Positions 7,815 through 16,217 of a stretch of DNA of 27,160 bases are shown piece after piece. How positions within the stretch are numbered: the first letter of the stretch is position 1; the number at the start of each line of letters is the position of its first letter. The notes beneath the pieces were generated by a model. That model did no database searches and was not told where the DNA came from. It was given only the letters and a program-made list of their open reading frames with translations. The position numbers and the translations under genes are program-made. The stretch comes from a virus. The DNA lies in the IMG/VR virus record IMGVR_UViG_3300032240_000498, positions 1 to 27,160 of that record; one strand, written 5' to 3'.

Positions 7815-8527
7815 ATGAAATGATGGCAGGTGATGGATCTGGTCTAGCACTTCCTCCTGCCTTTGTCTTTGTCAACACAAAGAAAAAGAAAAACCTGAAA
7901 AAGACCAAACTAGAAAAACTAGATGGTCGCAAAAAGAGTGCTAGAAACCTAATCAAACGTGTAATGCAAAGGAGAACATCTAAAATGTCGGAAGAAGCAA
8001 AAGAAATTATTAGTGAGGTGATTTCTGATACCGAGAAGGCACAGAAACAAATCAAAGCCTCTAAAGAAATGAGAGCAAAACGTGACCTTCAAGCGAAGCG
8101 CACGGATGCTAAAAAGAAAATGTCGGATAAAGCAGATGAGATGAATGTTCTTCTCAGAGCTCGTATGTCTGATTTCAAAAAGAAATCAGCAGAGAAACAA
8201 CAGAAAGCAGATAAGCAAGTGATGAAAAAAGAAGATGTAGATATCTCTATGCCAAGAACTGGTTCTGCTGGCGGCGTAGATGTATTCACTACTGCTCTTA
8301 AAGTTGCTGAAGAAGGTTCAGCATATGGTAGAGACCCCGAGATTTCATTTGCTAATCTTGTGTTCCAAGATGGTACTCGTGGAAGAATCGGTGTATTTGA
8401 TGCCAAGAGAATCCTTACAACATACGAAGGTCTGTCGGCAGAGAACAGAGACAAGTTTCGTGTTATGCTTAATATGAGTGCTACATCTTACGCTAAAGCA
8501 TTGGAGTTTGCAGTTCATAACGTTTAA
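7787..8527 (+). CDS. Unknown basic coiled-coil-like protein, 246 residues
   Basis: No family recognised. Residues 30-150 are Lys/Glu/Ala-rich and strongly helical, with the look of a long coiled coil or nucleic-acid-binding scaffold. Residues 155-246, from GGVDVFTTALKVAEEG, form a compact globular-looking domain ending SYAKALEFAVHNV. It overlaps the previous gene by 28 bases and is followed by a 12-base gap with an AAGGGGAG ribosome-binding site for the next gene. A late or structural scaffold role is possible from position only. Confidence 0.6.
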   Translation: MSETSQTTVNEMMAGDGSGLALPPAFVFVNTKKKKNLKKTKLEKLDGRKKSARNLIKRVMQRRTSKMSEEAKEIISEVISDTEKAQKQIKASKEMRAKRDLQAKRTDAKKKMSDKADEMNVLLRARMSDFKKKSAEKQQKADKQVMKKEDVDISMPRTGSAGGVDVFTTALKVAEEGSAYGRDPEISFANLVFQDGTRGRIGVFDAKRILTTYEGLSAENRDKFRVMLNMSATSYAKALEFAVHNV

Positions 8528-8539
8528 TTAAGGGGAGTC

Positions 8540-8944
8540 ATGCCATTCAGAGTTGGAAAAGACCTTTCAGTATTAGAAGCGAAATTTCAAATATATGAAG
8601 ATCTCTCCAAAGAGATGCTTGACAAACTTGAAAGAGCAGTTGATAGAATCAGTGAGGGCAATCAAGCGGTTGCCCTTATTTTAGAACGACATGAAAATAG
8701 ATTGGAGCAAGTAGATAAAGCAGATGCTGCTATACTTGAACTGATTAAAGATCTCAAAGATAAAATTAGAGAAATTGAAAAGAAACTAGAAGAAGTATCA
8801 CAAATCAAATGGATGACTCTTGGTTGTGGTGCTGTACTTGTAGTGTTGGCAGGAGCATTTTCTACACTAGCATCTGGTTGGTGGACACCTGCAGGTATGC
8901 AAGATGCTGCATCTGCAGCAAAGGCGCCCTTGACAAGCAAATGA
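8540..8944 (+). CDS. Coiled-coil plus single-TM protein, XhlA/holin-accessory-like
   Basis: 134 residues. Residues 10-95 form a long amphipathic coiled coil (LEAKFQIYEDLSKEMLDKLE and LIKDLKDKIREIEKKLEEV). A transmembrane segment follows (WMTLGCGAVLVVLAGAFSTLA, about 97-117), then a short Ala-rich tail. This layout matches XhlA-type haemolysin or holin-accessory proteins and some tail-associated membrane proteins. A clear AAGGGGAG ribosome-binding site precedes ATG 8540. The 3' end contains the sigma70-like promoter of the primase operon. Confidence 0.6.
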   Translation: MPFRVGKDLSVLEAKFQIYEDLSKEMLDKLERAVDRISEGNQAVALILERHENRLEQVDKADAAILELIKDLKDKIREIEKKLEEVSQIKWMTLGCGAVLVVLAGAFSTLASGWWTPAGMQDAASAAKAPLTSK

Positions 8945-8958
8945 TTCTGTGTTATCCT
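8930..8958 (+). promoter_or_regulatory. Sigma70-like promoter for the primase-nrdAB block
   Basis: TTGACA at 8930-8935, a 17-bp spacer and TATCCT at 8953-8958, 24 bases before the primase ATG. The -35 is perfect. It lies inside the end of the preceding late-looking gene, separating early/middle from late expression. Confidence 0.6.
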
Positions 8959-8981
8959 AAGGATAACCAAATCTTTACAGC

Positions 8982-9968
8982 ATGAACTACATTGACACCA
9001 AGTATATTGGGTTGGTATCTTCACAACTGATGAAGTTTACTGAAAAGAAAAAAGGAACTTATAACTTTCGTTGCCCTTATTGCGGTGACTCAGCAAAGAA
9101 ACAAAATAAGGCACGAGGATATCTATTCTCTATGAGAGATAGTTTTGTCTACAAGTGTCATAACTGTGGTGTCACTCGCAACTTCTCTCAGTTTCTGAAG
9201 GATCAAAATGCTATGCTCCATGGTGAGTATGTGTTGGAGCGTTATAAAGAAGGGATGACTGGTAAGAACTATCAGGTCGAAACACCTGATTTTAAACCAT
9301 TTGTTACTAAACCAGTATTTAAAAAAAATATTTTTAGCGAGCTTTCAACTATCGAATCGCTAAATAATACACACCCAGCAAAACAATATCTGCTCAATCG
9401 AAAGATACCAGAGTCATTTTACTCTAACTTCTACTACGCAGAGGATTTTAATGCTTGGGAGAATAATCAAAATACAATTAAAGAACCTAGAATTATACTC
9501 CCACTAATCTCGGAAGATGGAAACGTATTTGGATATCAAGCGAGGTCTCTTAATAAAAATGCAAGCCTTCGCTATATCACTACCATCTTGGATAAGGAAT
9601 ATCCTAAACTATTTGGACTTGATCGTATAGATGCTAATGAAAATATTTACGTCACAGAGGGTCCGTTCGACTCTCTTTTCTTGTCTAACGGACTGGCGAT
9701 GTGTGGTGCTGATGTTGTACTTGATCGGGTATATTACCCTAGTAGAACATTTGTTTACGACAATGAACCACGCAACAAACAAATCGTTGACAGATACGAA
9801 AAGTGTATTGATAAAGGAGAAAGCATTGTAATCTGGCCAGAATCAGTTAGAGAAAAAGATATCAATGATATGTTTTTAGCTGGTCATAATGTACAATCTA
9901 TGGTAGAATGTAACACCTATACAGGTTTAGAAGCAAAAGTAAAACTTAATCTTTGGAAGAAAATATGA
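8982..9968 (+). CDS. 61: DNA primase, T4 gp61 family
   Basis: A 328-residue primase that makes RNA primers at the fork with helicase gp41. The N-terminal zinc ribbon is visible: CPYCGDS near residue 30 and CHNCG near residue 60. A Toprim-like fold follows, with VTEGPFDSLFL (the conserved Glu and the Asp of EGxxD) and later FVYDNEPRNKQ and EKDINDMFLAG acidic clusters that would bind metal. Length and order fit gp61. It is the first gene of a block with nrdA and nrdB and overlaps nrdA by four bases (ATGA). Confidence 0.9.
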   Translation: MNYIDTKYIGLVSSQLMKFTEKKKGTYNFRCPYCGDSAKKQNKARGYLFSMRDSFVYKCHNCGVTRNFSQFLKDQNAMLHGEYVLERYKEGMTGKNYQVETPDFKPFVTKPVFKKNIFSELSTIESLNNTHPAKQYLLNRKIPESFYSNFYYAEDFNAWENNQNTIKEPRIILPLISEDGNVFGYQARSLNKNASLRYITTILDKEYPKLFGLDRIDANENIYVTEGPFDSLFLSNGLAMCGADVVLDRVYYPSRTFVYDNEPRNKQIVDRYEKCIDKGESIVIWPESVREKDINDMFLAGHNVQSMVECNTYTGLEAKVKLNLWKKI

Positions 9969-12277
9969 GCAACGGAATCAAAGTTAAAAAACGTGATGGA
10001 TCTACAGAATCTCTTAACCTTGATAAGATTCATATGATGGTAGAATGTGCCTGTGGTGGTTTGGCAGGAGTGTCGCCATCTCAGGTAGAAATTAATTCTG
10101 GTATTCAATTTTATGATGGGATTACTACAAATGAAATCCAAGAAATTCTTATCAGGTCAGCTAGTGATCTTATTGAACTTGACACTCCAAATTATCAGTA
10201 TGTTGCTGCTCGTCTCCTTCTTTTCGGTTTATATAAGCAGGTCTTTGGAGATAGTTGGAAAAACGGTTTTCCCTCAGTAGGTGAACATCTTACCAAAGGT
10301 ATCATGAAAGGTATCTATGATAAAGAACTTGCTGGTAAATATGCAGATGAAGAGTGGGATAAGATCAACTCATGGATTGACCATGATCGTGACTATTTGT
10401 TTACATATGCTGGTCTTCGTCAAGTAGTTGATAAATATCTGGTACAAGATAGAAGCAGTAAAAGTGTCTTTGAGACACCACAATACGCTTATATGTTGGT
10501 TTCAGCAACCATCTTCGCTGAATATCCTAAGGCAAATCGTCTGTCATATGTGAAGAGGTATTATGACGCAATCAGCAAACACAAAATCAACGTGCCGACT
10601 CCCATCCTCGCAGGAGTTAGAACGCCTCTCAGACAATTTGCGTCTTGTGTTCTTGTTGATAGTGATGACACCCTCGATAGCATCTTTAGCAGTGACATGG
10701 CTATTGGTCGCTATGTTTCTCAACGTGCAGGAATCGGTATCAACGCAGGTCGCATCCGTGCTCTCAACAGCAAAATTAGAGGGGGCGAAGTATCTCACAC
10801 TGGAGTTATACCGTTTCTCAAAAAGTTTGAAGCAACTGTCCGTTGCTGTACGCAAAATGGTATACGAGGAGGAAGTGCGACAGTCCACTTCCCAATCTGG
10901 CACAGGGAAATCGAAGATATCTTAGTATTAAAAAACAATAAGGGAACCGAAGATAATCGTGTTCGCAAGTTAGATTATAGTATTCAAATCAGCAAACTTT
11001 TCTATGAAAGATTTATCAGAAACGAAAACATTTCTCTCTTCTCTCCACACGACGTTCCTGGTTTGTCTGATGTTTTTGGGATTGCTGGATTTGATGAGTT
11101 ATACAATGTTTATGAACGAGATGAATCTATTCCAAGAAAAACTATTGGCGCTCAAGAACTCTTTTTGGACCTCCTAAAAGAAAGAGCAGAAACTGGTCGT
11201 ATTTACATTATGAATATCGATCATTGTAATGATCACTCTTCTTTCAAAGACAAAGTTTGGATGAGTAATCTTTGTCAAGAGATTACACTTCCCACCAAAC
11301 CACTGCAGCACATCGATGACCCCGATGGTGAGATTGCTCTGTGTATTCTTTCTGCTGTTAATGTTGGTAAACTGAAACACCTTGACGACCTTGAAGAACT
11401 CTGTGACCTTTCTGTAAGAGCACTGGATGAACTGATTGATTACCAAAAGTATCCAGTTATTGCTGCAGAACAATCAACGAAGAATCGTCGTTCACTTGGT
11501 ATTGGTTATATCGGTCTCGCTCACTTCCTTGCTAAGCATCAAGTTAAGTATTCTGATGGTGCCGCTGCTCACATCGTTCATGGTTTGACAGAAGCATTCC
11601 AGTTTTATCTACTAAAAGCTTCTAATCAACTTGCTGTTGAAAAAGGTAAGTGTGGTTATTTTGATCGTACTAAGTATGCCGATGGTATTCTTCCAATTGA
11701 TACATACAAGAAAGATATAGACGAAATCGTGCCTAATGTTCTCCATTATGATTGGGAATCTCTCAGGGAATCTATCAAGCGCCACGGTCTTAGGAACTCA
11801 ACATTGTCCGCACAGATGCCATCGGAGAGCAGTTCCGTTGTGTCAAATGAGACAAATGGAATCGAACCTCCCCGTGCATTCCTATCCATTAAAAAATCAA
11901 AGAAAGGAGTTCTCAAGCAGATTGTTCCTCAGTATCAATCTCTTAAAAACTATTATACGCTGCTGTGGGATATGCCTAACAATACTGGGTATATTAATAT
12001 TGTTGCAGTTATGCAGAAATTCTTTGATCAAGCGATTTCTGGAAACTGGTCGTATAATCCAGAGCATTATGCCGATAATGAAGTGCCTGTGTCGGTAATG
12101 GCACAGGATCTTCTCAACACATACAAGTATGGTTGGAAGACATCTTACTATCAAAATACATATGATATTAAGAAGGAGGAAGACGACGAAGAGAAAAAGA
12201 AATCAGTTGAAAGTTTACTTAACTCAATTTTAGAAGGAACACAGGAGGAAGAAGATTGTGACAGTTGCAAAATTTAA
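9965..12277 (+). CDS. nrdA: Ribonucleoside-diphosphate reductase, class Ia alpha subunit
   Basis: About 770 residues, starting at the ATG that overlaps the primase stop; a TTG 12 bases upstream is in frame but less likely. An N-terminal ATP-cone (VKKRDGSTESLNLDKI) suggests allosteric activity control. Catalytic features: redox Cys in FASCVLVDSDD, partner Cys in ALCILSAVNVG, the thiyl-radical motif NLCQEI, and the radical-transfer tyrosine pair in SYYQNTYD. The C-terminus CDSCKI is the swinging-arm CxxC re-reduced by thioredoxin or glutaredoxin, possibly the glutaredoxin encoded at 24481. It makes dNDPs for phage DNA synthesis. Its end overlaps nrdB. Confidence 0.96.
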   Translation: MSNGIKVKKRDGSTESLNLDKIHMMVECACGGLAGVSPSQVEINSGIQFYDGITTNEIQEILIRSASDLIELDTPNYQYVAARLLLFGLYKQVFGDSWKNGFPSVGEHLTKGIMKGIYDKELAGKYADEEWDKINSWIDHDRDYLFTYAGLRQVVDKYLVQDRSSKSVFETPQYAYMLVSATIFAEYPKANRLSYVKRYYDAISKHKINVPTPILAGVRTPLRQFASCVLVDSDDTLDSIFSSDMAIGRYVSQRAGIGINAGRIRALNSKIRGGEVSHTGVIPFLKKFEATVRCCTQNGIRGGSATVHFPIWHREIEDILVLKNNKGTEDNRVRKLDYSIQISKLFYERFIRNENISLFSPHDVPGLSDVFGIAGFDELYNVYERDESIPRKTIGAQELFLDLLKERAETGRIYIMNIDHCNDHSSFKDKVWMSNLCQEITLPTKPLQHIDDPDGEIALCILSAVNVGKLKHLDDLEELCDLSVRALDELIDYQKYPVIAAEQSTKNRRSLGIGYIGLAHFLAKHQVKYSDGAAAHIVHGLTEAFQFYLLKASNQLAVEKGKCGYFDRTKYADGILPIDTYKKDIDEIVPNVLHYDWESLRESIKRHGLRNSTLSAQMPSESSSVVSNETNGIEPPRAFLSIKKSKKGVLKQIVPQYQSLKNYYTLLWDMPNNTGYINIVAVMQKFFDQAISGNWSYNPEHYADNEVPVSVMAQDLLNTYKYGWKTSYYQNTYDIKKEEDDEEKKKSVESLLNSILEGTQEEEDCDSCKI

Positions 12278-13439
12278 ACTAACCGATACCCCAGTTAGCG
12301 TAGAAGGAATGACGGTATTTAATACCAAACATGTAGATGTAAAGAAGCAACCAATGTTCTTTGGTGCTCCATTGGGTATTCAAAGATATGATACCTACAA
12401 GTATCCTATCTTTGATAAGCTAACTCAACAACAACTTGGATACTTTTGGAGACCTGAAGAGGTCTCCCTTCAAAAGGATCGTGCAGATTATGCTACTCTT
12501 CGTCCAGAACAAAAGCATATCTATACTTCTAATCTAAAGTATCAGATCATGCTTGACTCTGTGCAAGGTCGTGGTCCTGGTATGGCATTCATTCCCTACT
12601 GTTCTCTCCCAGAACTTGAATCAGCAATGACTATCTGGGAGACGATGGAGATGATTCACAGTCGCTCGTATACATACATTATTAAGAATATCTATTCTGA
12701 TCCATCAGAAGTATTTGATACGATCCTTGATGATCAGAATATCCTTGATAGGGCGAAAAGCGTAACAGAAGCATACGATGATTTCATTCGTGCTGCCCAA
12801 GAGTATTCTTCGGGCAATCAATGGCAGCATCAACTAGAAGGAGTAGATGCTGCTAAACAAACTCTCTACGAGTTGAAGCGTAAACTCTATCGTGCAGTGA
12901 TTAATGTAAACATTTTAGAGGGGATTAGGTTCTATGTTTCGTTCGCATGTTCGTTCGCTTTTGGCGAACTTAAACTTATGGAGGGATCCGCTAAGATTAT
13001 CTCTCTCATCGCCAGAGACGAAAGCCAACATCTTGTCCTTACGCAAAACATTATCAAAAACTGGCTTAATGGAGATGACCCAGACATTCTTCAAATCGCT
13101 AAAGAAGAAGAAGCATGGACAGTAGAACAGTTTAAGAAAACTGTAGATGAAGAGAAAGCATGGGCGCAGTATCTATTCAAAGATGGTAGCATCATTGGTC
13201 TCAACGATAAACTACTCAACTCTTATGTTGAGTATATTGCCAACCGTCGTATGAGAGCGATTGGTTTGAAGCCTGTGTTTGATACTCCTATGTCAAATAA
13301 TCCACTGCCTTGGACTCAGCACTGGTTATCTTCTAAGGGTCTGCAAGTTGCCCCACAAGAAACAGAGGTTGAGAGTTATGTCATTGGCGGTATTAAACAG
13401 GATGTTAAGAAAGATACTTTCGCTGGTTTTAAACTGTAA
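12258..13439 (+). CDS. nrdB: Ribonucleoside-diphosphate reductase, class Ia beta subunit
   Basis: 393 residues, starting at GTG 12258 just downstream of AGGAGGA (12243-12249) and overlapping the end of nrdA by 20 bases. Metal-ligand and radical residues are present: LDSVQG (Asp ligand), METMEMIHSRSY-type helix (residues EMIHSRSY give the Glu, His and radical Tyr), EGIRFYVSFAC (Glu) and ARDESQHL (Glu, His). This is the diiron-tyrosyl radical form that activates NrdA. The C-terminal AGFKL tail would dock on NrdA. Confidence 0.96.
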   Translation: MTVAKFKLTDTPVSVEGMTVFNTKHVDVKKQPMFFGAPLGIQRYDTYKYPIFDKLTQQQLGYFWRPEEVSLQKDRADYATLRPEQKHIYTSNLKYQIMLDSVQGRGPGMAFIPYCSLPELESAMTIWETMEMIHSRSYTYIIKNIYSDPSEVFDTILDDQNILDRAKSVTEAYDDFIRAAQEYSSGNQWQHQLEGVDAAKQTLYELKRKLYRAVINVNILEGIRFYVSFACSFAFGELKLMEGSAKIISLIARDESQHLVLTQNIIKNWLNGDDPDILQIAKEEEAWTVEQFKKTVDEEKAWAQYLFKDGSIIGLNDKLLNSYVEYIANRRMRAIGLKPVFDTPMSNNPLPWTQHWLSSKGLQVAPQETEVESYVIGGIKQDVKKDTFAGFKL

Positions 13440-13591
13440 TGGAAGATTGGAAAGAGAAAGCACTGAAGTACGAAAAACTATCGGAGCACAACAAACGAAT
13501 ACTCAGAGAGGGACCGAAAGCTCTATCAGAAGCATGGTTTCTGGGAGCAATGAAAAGAAAATACTACCAGACCCCTGGTTCAACTGAATAG
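13439..13591 (+). CDS. Small basic protein after nrdB, 50 residues
   Basis: The ATG overlaps the nrdB stop (TAATG). The product runs MEDWKEKALKYEKLSEHN to the end GSTE, and is helical and charged. Tight coupling to nrdB and an intact frame up to the terminator support a real gene; no family recognised. The region just before the stop leads directly into the late-box hairpin at 13591. Confidence 0.5.
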   Translation: MEDWKEKALKYEKLSEHNKRILREGPKALSEAWFLGAMKRKYYQTPGSTE

Positions 13592-13598
13592 ATAAATA
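13591..13598 (+). promoter_or_regulatory. T4-type late promoter box partly inside a terminator stem
   Basis: GATAAATA overlaps the stop of the small gene and the first base of the hairpin. Late transcription would start near 13604, at the hairpin loop, leaving out the left arm. Confidence 0.6.
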
Positions 13599-13619
13599 CC
13601 TCCATCATGGAGGTTTTTT
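13598..13619 (+). terminator. Terminator/SD-sequestering hairpin before the nuclease gene
   Basis: ACCTCCA (13598-13604), loop TCA, TGGAGGT (13608-13614), then a run of T. The right arm contains GGAGG (13609-13613), nine bases before ATG 13623, so the stem would both end nrd transcripts and hide the ribosome-binding site on any read-through RNA. Confidence 0.75.
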
Positions 13620-13622
13620 ATT

Positions 13623-13961
13623 ATGAATCCACAGTCAGCAAAAGCAAAGGGTCGCCGTCTGCAACAGTGGGTAAGAGATAAACTCATTGAGATGCTTGAG
13701 GTTCACCCTGAAGATATTGAATCTCGTAGCATGGGAGCAGGTGGCGAAGATCTTATCATGGCTCGTGCTGCAAGGTTAAAGTTTCCTCATAGCATCGAGT
13801 GCAAGAACGTGGAGAAGCTAAATATATGGGATGCCTATGAGCAAGCATCTGCCAACTCTGGTGACTATGAACCACTTGTCGTCATTAAAAAGAATGGTAA
13901 AAAACCACTGGTTGTGGTAGACGCAGAGTATTTCATACGTTTATTCGGAGAGAAAAAATGA
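13623..13961 (+). CDS. Putative PD-(D/E)xK nuclease (resolvase/Vsr-like fold)
   Basis: 112 residues. A basic N-terminal helix (AKAKGRRLQQWVRDKL) is followed by a nuclease core: GAGGEDLIM with Asp43, then SIECKN with Glu59 and Lys61, the D...ExK signature. A strand and helix follow (PLVVIKKNG, PLVVVDAEYF). The family cuts DNA; a role in junction resolution, recombination or host DNA degradation is possible. Its ATG follows the GGAGG that lies in the terminator stem, suggesting late-only translation as for T4 gene 49. It overlaps the next gene by four bases (ATGA). Confidence 0.75.
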   Translation: MNPQSAKAKGRRLQQWVRDKLIEMLEVHPEDIESRSMGAGGEDLIMARAARLKFPHSIECKNVEKLNIWDAYEQASANSGDYEPLVVIKKNGKKPLVVVDAEYFIRLFGEKK

Positions 13962-14629
13962 CATTAGATCTTCATAACTTTTTCAAGTATTATGATGATA
14001 AAAATGAAAATCATGTAGCGGCAGTTCAATGGTTGGAAGACCATCTGCCCGAAAAGTTCATGGATGATTCAGAAACTGAGTGGGTTAATATTTTCAGAAC
14101 AAAACCACCCACTCCAGCAGTTTTGAATGTTCCATACTTCAACCAAGTAGATAACTATAGAGATGCACAAAGAACATGCAACTCTTCGTCATGCGCTATG
14201 TGCCTTGCTTTCCTCAAGCCAGGTAGCATTAAAGGAGACGACGATTACATTAGAAAAGTATTTGCGATTGGTGACACTACAGATCATGCCGTTCAGACGA
14301 AGGTTCTGGCAGGTTATGGTGTTAAGTCACACTTTAGTTACGGTCTTTCTTTTGCTGATATTGATCGCAGCCTCGATGCTGGGAAGCCAGTTGTTATTGG
14401 TATCCTCCACCGTGGTCCTCTATCTGCTCCTACTGGTGGGCACATGGTTGTAGTGATCGGCAAGACGCCAGATGGTAAAGGTTATTTCATTAATGATCCA
14501 TATGGTTCATGCAATGATAACTACACTGGTCCAGTAACAAATGGTAAAGGAACAATCTATACCAAAGCAATGCTCAAGTATCGTTGGTGCCCAGGTGGCA
14601 ACGACGGTTGGGGTCGCATTTTCGATTGA
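13958..14629 (+). CDS. C39-like papain-fold peptidase with N-terminal shared module
   Basis: 223 residues. Residues 4-50 (LHNFFKYYDDKNENHV, then [14 protein letters not shown]) are nearly the same as the N-terminus of the next gene. After a Pro-rich linker comes a peptidase C39_2-like domain: VPYFNQVDNY at 58, the catalytic-type Cys74 in TCNSSSCAM, His162 in GGHMVVVIG and Asp180 in NDPYG. No signal peptide. It probably cuts peptide cross-links or another host/virion protein. It lies between a nuclease and a GH19 lysin, coupled to the former by ATGA. Confidence 0.78.
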   Translation: MTLDLHNFFKYYDDKNENHVAAVQWLEDHLPEKFMDDSETEWVNIFRTKPPTPAVLNVPYFNQVDNYRDAQRTCNSSSCAMCLAFLKPGSIKGDDDYIRKVFAIGDTTDHAVQTKVLAGYGVKSHFSYGLSFADIDRSLDAGKPVVIGILHRGPLSAPTGGHMVVVIGKTPDGKGYFINDPYGSCNDNYTGPVTNGKGTIYTKAMLKYRWCPGGNDGWGRIFD

Positions 14630-14647
14630 TAACCAAGGAGAACAATA

Positions 14648-15361
14648 ATGGCAAGAATCGATTTACATAACTTTTTCAAGTTTTATGATGACAAAAATGA
14701 CAACCACGTTAAAGCAGTTCAGTGGTTAGAGGATCATCTTCCAAAAGAATATATGGAAGATAACGCTGAGTGGGCTGAGATTTACAGAAAAAAGAATGAA
14801 GCCGCTGCTCCAGCCTCAAGTAGTGGCGGCCCTGTTCTCGTAACAAAAAAGCAACTTGCTTATATTTGGAACTGTGGCGAGAATCTTATTGAAGACGCAG
14901 AAGTTGACGAAATGAATCATGGTCTGAACTTCTTTAAGATTAATACTCCAGTTCGCATTTGTCATTTTATGTCACAGATTTCACATGAATCTGGTGGTGG
15001 AAGATATAAGGAAGAACTTGCTTCTGGTGCCGACTACGAAGGTCGTTCAGATCTTGGTAATACACAACCAGGAGACGGCAAAAAGTTTAAGGGTGCTGGA
15101 TACATTCAAATGACTGGTCGTGCAAACTATCAGGCATTTGCAAACTACATTAAAGACCCTAATGTTATGCAGGGTGTTACCTATGTTGCCAAGAAGTATC
15201 CAATGACTTCTGCTGGTTTCTGGTGGCACAATAATAACATGAATGCTTTGTGTGATTCAAATCCATCAGTTGACCAAGTAACTAAGCGTGTTAACGGTGG
15301 ATATAACGGTCTCGATGACCGTAAGAGATACTATGCTCGTTGTTGTGAGGTTATTAAATGA
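14648..15361 (+). CDS. GH19-type endolysin (chitinase/lysozyme fold) with same N-terminal module
   Basis: 237 residues. The N-terminal 50 residues duplicate the module of the preceding C39 gene, joined by an Ala/Ser/Gly linker to a GH19-like catalytic domain from about residue 65: [12 protein letters not shown] with catalytic-type Glu114, [32 protein letters not shown] and a closing [20 protein letters not shown]19 phage lysins cleave the glycan of peptidoglycan. A ribosome-binding site AAGGAG precedes ATG 14648. No signal peptide, so export would need a holin. The stop overlaps the next ATG (ATGA). Confidence 0.88.
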   Translation: MARIDLHNFFKFYDDKNDNHVKAVQWLEDHLPKEYMEDNAEWAEIYRKKNEAAAPASSSGGPVLVTKKQLAYIWNCGENLIEDAEVDEMNHGLNFFKINTPVRICHFMSQISHESGGGRYKEELASGADYEGRSDLGNTQPGDGKKFKGAGYIQMTGRANYQAFANYIKDPNVMQGVTYVAKKYPMTSAGFWWHNNNMNALCDSNPSVDQVTKRVNGGYNGLDDRKRYYARCCEVIK

Positions 15362-15828
15362 AGACATACGATCAATTTATAACTGAGGCTCAGGCACGTT
15401 GCCAGAGAACATCTATGGATGAGTTTGAAAAACTTGTTCATAAGTTTCTGCCTTATTGCTTTAAGGAGCTAAAGTTAAAATCGATCCCACCTCTTCATTT
15501 TGATAACAAATCTAATGGTCATTTACATGTCAAAGATATTCCAGGTGTGACAATTATTAAGGATAGTGGATTCAGTCAAGTCAAAGGAACTTTTGGTCAG
15601 ACCAGTCAAAAAAATAGAATCGTAGTGAATATAGCAAACCGTCAACCACTTGACGCATTGAGAACTTTAGCACATGAATTAGTCCATTACCATCAACACA
15701 TACATGGTGTTCATGGTAATGGAGATACAGGAAGCCCCACTGAAAATGAGGCAAATGTTCGTTCTGCTATTATCATGAGGAACTTTGACTTCTCACATCC
15801 TAACGTATTTAAATTGCCTCCTTTGTAA
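15358..15828 (+). CDS. Zinc metallopeptidase with T4 capsid-targeting-like N-terminus
   Basis: 156 residues. A gluzincin-type zinc site is visible: AHELVHYHQ with HExxH at 106-110, and downstream PTENEANVR (about 127-135), which can supply the third Glu ligand. The first 11 residues, [11 protein letters not shown], closely match the capsid-targeting sequence of T4 internal proteins as I recall it (MKTYQEFIAEA), and ITE|A fits the gp21 protease cut consensus (L/I-x-E). By family logic the protein could be packed in the head, trimmed, and injected with DNA. It starts by ATGA overlap with the GH19 gene. An alternative role is a third wall-active enzyme of the lysis cluster. Confidence 0.8.
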   Translation: MKTYDQFITEAQARCQRTSMDEFEKLVHKFLPYCFKELKLKSIPPLHFDNKSNGHLHVKDIPGVTIIKDSGFSQVKGTFGQTSQKNRIVVNIANRQPLDALRTLAHELVHYHQHIHGVHGNGDTGSPTENEANVRSAIIMRNFDFSHPNVFKLPPL

Positions 15829-15854
15829 TATTGTTAACAAATTACAAAAGGACA

Positions 15855-16217
15855 ATGAACACAACTAAAACAAAAGAAGCCATGGGACAATTAATTCGTA
15901 TTGCTATTTTGAGTTGGTCTGCTGCTCTTCTGACAGCATCATATGCAGGTCTCCTTGCTAAGATGGACCCTACATTTATTGCTACCGTATTCACTGCTTC
16001 TGCTGCGACATTCGGTATTAATACATTGAAGAATGATAAACAGGAAGATGCCAGAAATCCCGAACCTCCAATCACAACAGTTGAACCAACTCCAGAACCA
16101 GAGTATCCAACCGTTGCAGCAGAACCAGTTGCCATCGCTGAATCAACAGAAGGTTGCCCTACCTGTGGTTCAGGAACTACCGAAGACGATAATACAGTCC
16201 CAGTCGGCAGGGTCTAA
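15855..16217 (+). CDS. Small membrane protein, holin-like
   Basis: ATG 15855 is preferred over an upstream in-frame TTG (15831) because AAAGGA lies at 15846-15851. 120 residues: a short basic N-terminus, one or two hydrophobic segments (LIRIAILSWSAALLTASYAG and FIATVFTASAATFGI), then a Pro/Glu-rich acidic tail ending with CPTCG. Position after the lysin and peptidase genes suggests a holin or lysis-regulating role; this is by context. The last 170-185 bases overlap the next gene in another frame. Confidence 0.65.
   Translation: MNTTKTKEAMGQLIRIAILSWSAALLTASYAGLLAKMDPTFIATVFTASAATFGINTLKNDKQEDARNPEPPITTVEPTPEPEYPTVAAEPVAIAESTEGCPTCGSGTTEDDNTVPVGRV

Noticed and set aside
8089-8454. 121-residue minus-strand ORF
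   Set aside because: Opposite a coherent plus-strand gene; no start signal or family pattern.
10544-10925. ORFs on both strands inside nrdA
   Set aside because: Shadows of a strongly conserved nrdA frame.
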